Below, piece by piece: positions 57,691 through 64,000 of a stretch of 64,000 nucleotides of DNA. The DNA comes from Chionoecetes opilio (lineage: Eukaryota; Arthropoda; Malacostraca; Decapoda; Majidae), in assembly GCA_016584305.1 (NCBI GenBank), contig JACEEZ010013467.1:170001-234000 (forward strand), in the 5' to 3' direction. Both the position numbers and the translations under genes were made by a program. The first letter of the stretch is position 1. Every line of letters begins with the position of its first letter. The notes under the pieces are model-generated. The model saw only the letters and a program-made list of their open reading frames with translations, was not told the DNA's origin and made no database searches.

Positions 57691-57976
57691 GCGTAATGGC
57701 GTCCAGTCACACCAGTGTGGTTTGGGATTATTTTGAGATTATCACTAATGATATTGCAAAGCATAAACTTTGCAATAATAATTATTCATGCAAGATATTA
57801 TCATGTAAGTATTCGTGTAAGAGTGGTTCCTCATCCCGCAACCTGGAAACATAGAAAATTGAATGGAATTTACTTTGGACATTCATATTTTTATGGTTGA
57901 ACTCTTAAAATACAAACAAAATATTTCAGTTACTGGTATGATATAAAAAATAGTGTATTACTTGAAATAGTATGTA
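57691..57976. other. Unassigned AT-rich DNA
   Basis: No feature recognised. Confidence 0.4.
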
Positions 57977-59321
57977 ATATTCGAAATTTGCATTCGCATT
58001 CGCGAATATTAAAACCAAATATTCGCATTCGCGAATTTAAAACCAAATATTCGCATTTGCGAATTTAAAACCAAATATTCACATTCGCGAATTTAAAACC
58101 AAATATTCGCATTCACGAATTTAAAACCAAATATTCGCATTCGCGAATTTAAAACCAAATATTCGCATTCGCGAATTTAAAACCAAATATTTGCATTTGC
58201 GAATTTAAAACCAAATATTCACATTCGCAAATTTAAAACCAAATATTCACATTCGCGAATTTAAAACCAAATATTCACATTCGCGAATTTAAAACCAAAT
58301 ATTCACATTCGCGAATTTAAAACCAAATATTCGCATTCGCGAATTTAAAACCAAATATTCACATTAGCGAATTTAAAACCAAATATTCACATTCGCGAAT
58401 TTAAAACCAAATATTCGCATTCGCGAATTTAAAACCAAATATTCACATACGCGAATTTAAAACCAAATATTCGCATTCGCGAATTTAAAACCAAATATTC
58501 GCATTCGCGAATTTAAAACCAAATATTCACATTCGCGAATTTAAAACCAAATATTCGCATTCGCGAATTTAAAACTAAATATTCACATTCGCGAATTTAA
58601 AACCAAATATTCACATTCGCGAATTTAAAACCAAATATTCACATTCGCGAATTTAAAACCAAATATTAACATTCGCGAATTTAAAACCAAATATTCGCAT
58701 TCGCGAATTTAAAACCAAATATTCACATTCGCGAATTTAAAACCAAATATTAACATTCGCGAATTTAAAACCAAATATTCGCATTCGCGAATTTAAAACC
58801 AAATATTCACATTCGCGAATTTAAAACCAAATATTCGCATTCGCGAATTTAAAACCAAATATTCGCATTCGCGAATTTAAAACCAAATATTCACATTCGC
58901 GAATTTAAAACCAAATATTCGCATTCGCGAATTTAAAACCAAATATTCACATTCGCGAATTTAAAACCAAATATTCGCATTCGCGCATTTAAAACCAAAT
59001 ATTCACATTCGCGAATTTAAAACCAAATATTCACATTCGCGAATTTAAAACCAAATATTCGCATTCGCGAATTTAAAACTAAATATTCGCATTCGCGAAT
59101 TTAAAACCAAATATTCGCATTCGCGAATTTAAAACCAAATATTCGCATTCGCGAATTTAAAACCAAATATTCACATTCGCGAATTTAAAACCAAATATTC
59201 GCATTCGCGCATTTAAAACCAAATATTCACATTCGCGAATTTAAAACCAAATATTCACATTCGCGAATTTAAAACCAAATATTCACATTCGCGAATTTAA
59301 AACCAAATATTCGCATTCGCA

Positions 59322-59322
<1 letters not shown>
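57977..59322. repeat. 28-bp satellite, about 48 units
   Basis: Unit AAATATTCGCATTCGCGAAT plus TTAAAACC. The main variable site is G or A at position 9 (TTCGCATT or TTCACATT). Rarer variants mark particular units: GCGCATTT in units 36 and 44, ATTAACATT in units 25 and 28. Every unit carries the palindrome TTCGCGAA. No spacers, so this is a tandem satellite and not a CRISPR array. Confidence 0.98.
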
Positions 59323-59363
<41 letters not shown>

Positions 59364-59373
59364 TATATAATTA

Positions 59374-59405
<32 letters not shown>
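59323..59405. repeat. TA-rich microsatellite
   Basis: Imperfect TA runs between the satellite and the next element. Confidence 0.9.
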
Positions 59406-61529
59406 CCGTATTTGCCGGCGCATAAGACGCAGTTTTTTCCTTAAAAAGGAATGCAAAGTTCACCCTGCGTCTAATGCGCCATTTTAGCAAATGAGAGGTC
59501 GGGCAGAAAATGCAGAACACCCGGTGGTGTATTACAAAAGGGGTCTGGATATCTGTGCGACTAGTCTTGAGCAAAAATTTGAACTTTTATCAAAAATTGC
59601 ATAATACTAAAAAAAGGTTGGGTTTAAAAAAAAAGGGCTGAGGCAAAAAAGTACGATTATTGCTGCCAAGATGGCCTTTTTCAGTTAAACATCATCCACC
59701 CCCCCTGTGTCTCCTTTGTAAACGCTGTATCTCGGGTCTGCCGGGTTCCCTGGGATATTCACTCGGGACGCCCTCCCCCACCCACCATGGGTCTTTCCCC
59801 GCTAGATTCCCCCCCGCACCCAGGGAAAAAAGACAAACATCCCCAAATATTAGATCCGCCCTTAACCCGCATTCGACCGGGGCCCCCAAAAGTTGACACA
59901 ACTTTGGAAGGGAGTGATAAAAGGGGAGGCAGAAAATGGTGAGGTTTTTTCGCGGGAATGGTTTTGTAGATAAATGGAATAGTAAAACCCAAAGAGCGTG
60001 TTAAAGTTTATTTGAAGGGGGTTGAGCGGTGAGGGGAAAGGGGTGTGTATCTTGGGAGTTGTCTATACACACAAGGATGGAAAAAAGGGCTCCTGGCTTT
60101 TAGTCTATTTGCAGCGATCTTTTGTACAACGTGGGGACAAGTGCGCGGGTGGTCTCTGTGTGCCCTGTGGTGACTAAATTTCCTGGATGTTGCAGTTGTG
60201 CCCGCGAGGACAAGTCGGTCGCGTCAGGTCCCCTGAATCCGGGTCCCGAAGGGGGGGCCTAACCCGTGCAGGTGGTTGGCGTGTGTGTGTTAGGCCGCAC
60301 ATGGTAAGAAAGGGGGATGGGAAAAGGGCATAGGCCTTTTACCACCTCGCCCCCCTAATCCTCCCCCCTTCCTCTACAGAAAAGGAAAAACTGTTGAAAG
60401 AGTGCTAGAAAAAAGGGCTGCAACGGTACTTGTAACGGAAAAAAAGTTTTCCCACACGGTACACAAGCCCAAGACCCTCCGGCGCCAAACCCCTCCCCCA
60501 AGGTTTTTTCAAATCACACCATACCATCAGGTGACACGGCCCCGTCTCGTAAATCCTTTAAAAATTTTACATTAAAAAAAAATAGAGTGTTACACTAAAC
60601 GGTGTGCGCCGTCAGGGCTCCAATGCATCACGGTCCTGTCACGTAACTTTTTCGGGGAAAGGGGTATTTTAACTTTATGACACTGTGCCGTGCGATAATT
60701 TCGTTTTCTAAAGGCTTTTTGTACCCAAAACTGTCTTTTAGAGTTCAATCTCTTCTTTATCCAACGAAGTGCTTTCATGCTATTTCTTCACCCATACCTT
60801 GAGGCCCCTCTCTGCTTAGGGGGTAAAGAACTGCCGAAATGACGGAACCGTGCCCTATAGTGTAAATAAAAGCACGGGGTGAGGGAACGCTGCCATGATT
60901 TCAGAGTGTAAAACCACCCCTTCACCTGTCCCTTTCCTGAAAAAACTAATAACCCCCTCCGACTGTTCTAACCTAATTTAAACCCTTCTGGCTGAAATAA
61001 GGGTGATTTTTGGTATACTGTAATCCTTATTTTTCATTGCGCCGGGGGATATGGGCTCAAATACTCAGAATGAAGAAAGCTACACGATATGGAGGTAAAA
61101 TCCTAGGATTTTGAAAGCCACTACCAAATAAACCAATAATTGAAAATTTTCCATAAAGGGCAAAAACATAGCAAAAGCAACAAAAAGGGTACCTACAAAT
61201 TAAATCTAAGTTTTTGTCATAGGTAGAAAATTTAGAATATCAATACTAGGGCATCCTGCAATATATTATGACCCTTTTTGGTTTCCCTGTCATTTCCTTT
61301 TACATTTTAACTATATATTTTTTCAGTCACATTCACTTTACTGTGAATATTTATTAGGTCCTCTCATAATTTTTTGCTTTCCTTACAAATCCCATTTTTT
61401 TTTTTTACTTTTATAATTTACGAAATTTTTTTTTTCACCCCCAAAACACCAATTTTTTTTCGTCTCAAAACCCCCTTGAACATAGGAGGGGGCGTCTTTT
61501 TCGGGGTGCGCTTATACGCCGGCAAATGG
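59406..61529. mobile_element. TA-flanked DNA element (CCGTATTTGCCGGCG ends)
   Basis: CCGTATTTGCCGGCGCATAA at 59406 and the diverged reverse complement to 61529 (CGCTTATACGCCGGCAAATGG), TA on both sides. The interior has many homopolymer runs and no recognisable transposase; short frames (for example 60590-60778 minus) have no known domain. The end style matches 41453-42850 and the half-element at 62415. Confidence 0.7.
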
Positions 61530-61615
61530 TAATATATATATATATAATATAAAAAATAATTATTATATAATAAATTTATATTAATATTTTTATATTAAGG
61601 GAGGGTCCCGAAGAT

Positions 61616-61619
<4 letters not shown>

Positions 61620-61646
<27 letters not shown>

Positions 61647-62281
61647 TAAAAATTAAAAAAAAACCCAAAGATAAAAAAAAAAAAAAATAAAAAATGGGCA
61701 TTAAAAAAACCCCCCCCCCCACCCCCAACCTTTAAAGGAAGCCTTAAAACCCAAAACCCCTTGGGAATAAGGTTTTGGGGGCAGGGAAACCCAACATCAA
61801 AAAAAAACAAAAAACTGTTTTCCCCAAGCCCCTTTTTTTAAAACCTTTTGGAAACAAACCCAAATCCAAAAAATCTAAAAAGGGTTAAACCACAAGGCAC
61901 CAAACCCCACCCCCAACAAAACACCAAAAATTTGGCACAATTTAACCCCGGGCCCCAACACAAAAAACATTTTCCGCAAATCACTAAACCCCCTTTTCCC
62001 CCCAACCCCCAATACTTGCACAAAAATGAAGTTTTCACGCAAAACCCCCAAAAAACTCAGAATTGGCAAGGGGGGGGTCGCCCTTTCAACAAGGGAGTTT
62101 TTAAAAGGGCAGACGTTTTCCTTTTTTTTAATTTGAAAAAAAAAAAATTTGGGTAAAAACCCCTTTAAACCCACCCCCACCCGAGTTTTGCGGGGTTTTG
62201 CTTTTTTTTCCCGGGGCTTTTCGGGAAAAACCCGGCAATTGGGCCCAAAATCCGGTTTTTTAAAACCCGGTAAAAAAAAAG

Positions 62282-62322
<41 letters not shown>
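61620..62322. repeat. A-, C- and T-run-rich block
   Basis: Long A runs (61617-61643, 61670-61690), CCCC-rich strings, and a T run (62285-62321). Open frames here on both strands are low-complexity and not supported. Confidence 0.7.
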
Positions 62323-62324
62323 TG

Positions 62325-62414
62325 AATGTGTGGTGTGTGTGTGCCTACAGCGCCGTGAGGCAGTGACCTCCAGGGGTGGGATGGTAGGCCTTGGAGGTTA
62401 ACTTGAGGGCTGTG
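62325..62414 (-). mobile_element. SINE family S1 fragment (minus), with TG tail
   Basis: TGTGTGTGTGCCTACAGCGC begins the tail; the body runs to TTGAGGGCTGTG, where another sequence takes over. This is the tail-proximal 80 bp of the S1 consensus. Confidence 0.8.
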
Positions 62415-62480
62415 TACCTACCGTATTTTACAGCTTATAAGACTCACTTTTTCCCCCAAAAAATATCCTGAAAATGCCCC
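62415..62480 (+). mobile_element. Left end of a TA-type element (CCGTATTTTACAGC)
   Basis: TACCGTATTTTACAGCTTAT then AAGACTCACTTTTT resembles the ends at 59406 and 41453 (CCGTATNTG...TATAAG-CG). It interrupts the S1 fragment. The matching right end was not found. Confidence 0.5.
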
Positions 62481-63008
62481 AAGCCTCTGTCCACCCAGCA
62501 GTGAATGGGTACTGGGTGTTAGCCTAGGGTTTGTGACCTGCTTCCCGGGGTGGTGGCTTCGGCCAACACTACGTAGAGAAGAGGAAGGAGGAGAGGAGCT
62601 TGGGATTGAGCTTGAGTTGGGAGTCACCCAGCGGATGCTGTTTTGGTCTGAGTGAGTGAGCTTGACACATATCTTGTCAGCTGATGGTTGTGTGACAGTG
62701 TTATACGGCAATAACACTGTCACAGTGCCTTCCTCTCTTCTCTCCTGTCTCCTCCAGTACCTCCAGAAACCACAGTACCACACACGTCATGGTTAATCAC
62801 TTATAAAGGAGTATTTTGTGGTAAATAAGTAAGGTAAGGTGCTACTTATTTCGAGGTGTTACCTATCTTATGCGACACCGGCTGTTCCTGTAGAGAAAAA
62901 CACAAACAAATGGAAAAAAACAAAGCAAAACTACATACAGCTATACTAAGCCTATTATAATACTATACTAAGCAGGAAGGAAGGAAGATGTGTCCCGTAC
63001 GTCTCTTA
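62481..63008. other. Unassigned DNA
   Basis: No coding region recognised. Contains AACACTGTCACA and a tandem TAAGTAAGGTAAGG string near 62827. Confidence 0.4.
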
Positions 63009-63423
63009 TGGGAGGCGGTAGCAGAGTGGGTAGCGTCAAGATATATGTCAAGCTCGAGCACGAGCTTGACAGACGACCTACAAAGTGATACTAAGCAGAA
63101 AAGGTCACAAGAAGAAGAAGAAGTCTCCGAGTGGCGTTCTCGGTGATCCAAGTTCGATCCTTGATAAGGGCTGTAAAATCCACTTAAAATCTTTCTCTGC
63201 ACTGTTGAGTGGCCTAAGAACACCCACACGCTGCCCATTAGCTCTACCTTCGATTGCGAGTGCATCGGAGGATACAGGGGGCGGCATGAGCCTCTAATCA
63301 CAGGCGTCACTATAGAAATTATGTCTGCGCCACCACGGGTGAGGGCCAACCATCACAGCCCTCAAGTTAATCTCCAGGGCCTACCATCCCACTCCTGGAG
63401 GTCACTGCCTAACGGCGCTGTAG

Positions 63424-63430
<7 letters not shown>
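63009..63430 (+). mobile_element. SINE family S1 (plus) with an 85-90-bp insertion in its head
   Basis: GGGAGGCGGTAGCAGAGTGG and TAGCGTC start the tRNA-like head. About 85-90 bp then intervene (63036 to about 63122, including a GAAGAAGAA string) before the head resumes at GTCTCCGAGTGGC and the B-box-like AGTTCGATCC (about 63149-63158). The body follows to CGCTGTAGGC, and a CA run is the tail. GTC is repeated at both insertion borders, possibly a 3-bp target duplication. Confidence 0.75.

Positions 63431-63479
<49 letters not shown>
63426..63479. repeat. (CA)n tail of the S1 SINE
   Basis: About 27 CA units directly after the SINE body, then an ACAACAACAA and A run. Confidence 0.95.
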
Positions 63480-63480
<1 letters not shown>

Positions 63481-63814
63481 ACACCAACAACAACAACAAA
63501 AAAAAAGCGAAACTCGGGGATATAATGCGCGAAAGTCGGGATGATAAGAATTTAGGACTCAGCGCGAAACTCGAGGATCGCGAAACTCGCATAGCGTGAA
63601 ACTCGGGAGGGTAGTGTAGTCAGTAAATGACTTTATAATTTTAGTAAATAACTTGTAATTTACTTTAGTAAATAACTTGGTAATTTTACTCACCCCAGTT
63701 TGAATGTCGTAGCATTGAATTTTCGATCTCGTATATTGAAAATAGACCTTAATTTACACATCTCGTATCATCGGATTCTCGTATATCGAATGCTCATATA
63801 ACGGGACCTCCCTG

Positions 63815-64000
63815 TATATATAATATAATATATATTGAAAAACTGAATAAAGTTATAATTTAGGATAATCTAGGGTAATCCACACAACTGTCTGACGTAA
63901 AGAAATTTTTCCCTGTGGAAGCAGGTATAATATGCATGTTGTCATGTGCATGGCGGGGATTAGGTTAGCGCGGCCGTCACCTCCCGGTCCAAAGCCAGTG
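63815..64000. other. Unassigned DNA at the window end
   Basis: TA-rich start, then unique sequence; nothing recognised. Confidence 0.4.

Larger units (their letters stand above)
61597..63814. mobile_element. Tigger-like element, copy 2, filled with later insertions
   Basis: The left end GGGAGGGTCCCGAAGATA (61598, decayed) and right end CGGGACCTCCCTG (to 63814) match copy 1 at 55435-56983; 63630-63814 is about 96 percent identical to 56795-56983. Inside are a homopolymer-rich block, S1 SINE copies and a fragment of another element. Strings like CGAAACTCG near 63510-63610 belong to the element interior. Confidence 0.65.

Noticed and set aside
57977..59322. CRISPR-like array
   Set aside because: The 28-bp units are directly adjacent without spacers, and the setting is a eukaryotic satellite.
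61848..62180. Open frames rich in Pro/Asn/Lys or Phe/Gly
   Set aside because: They lie in a homopolymer-rich block with no conserved motif.

Overview
The window looks like animal nuclear DNA from an arthropod, most likely a decapod crustacean. The telomeric pentamer TTAGG/CCTAA occurs in blocks, the decayed LINEs have coding regions of types I associate with decapod genomes, and CT/GA, CA, TA and ATTG-type simple repeats are abundant. Genes are spliced (GT...AG) and there are no operons or ribosome-binding sites. Almost everything recognisable is a mobile element, usually broken by frameshifts. The only possible host-gene pieces are a THAP-domain first exon (3956-4108, +) and a CARD-like exon with an internal stop (8851-9000, -).

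Layout. 0-10 kb: an RTE-like LINE tail, a 398-bp MITE, a hAT transposase remnant, microsatellites, a trinucleotide palindrome, the THAP exon with a promoter-like upstream region, a decayed 3-kb DNA transposon with a hAT-like D-D-CxxH-E transposase (4713-7650), the CARD-like exon and a 900-bp foldback element. 10-17 kb: a decayed RTE-like LINE (+), two tRNA-derived SINEs and a jockey-like LINE reverse transcriptase (-). 17.8-21.5 kb: a pogo/Tigger-like transposon with both ends, its TA duplication and a spliced transposase. 21.6-31.5 kb: a LINE tail, one N that marks a join, an inverted-arm element, and a second, diverged copy of the hAT-like family with about 125-bp inverted ends and a 10-bp flanking repeat (25114-28420). 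32.3-34.3 kb: a 2-kb palindrome built from telomere-like arrays. 36.3-41.1 kb: a nearly full-length LINE with an SGNH-esterase ORF1 and APE endonuclease/reverse transcriptase ORF2. 44.7-55.4 kb: a 10.6-kb inverted-repeat element carrying an XPG/FEN1-like nuclease gene and invaded by a Tc1-like foldback and four TTAA-flanked elements. 55.4-64 kb: Tigger-like MITEs, paired hammerhead-like motifs, SINE copies with CA tails, a 48-unit 28-bp satellite and TA-flanked elements.

The genes do not form a host pathway. The window records successive insertions, and several can be ordered in time because one arm of an inverted repeat keeps the empty site of an insertion in the other arm. Some blocks (about 10.2-16.5, 22.4-23.4, 28.3-31.4 and 59.5-62.3 kb) are rich in homopolymer runs compared with their sister copies. 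This suggests local sequence-quality loss as well as real decay, so frameshifts there should be read with caution.
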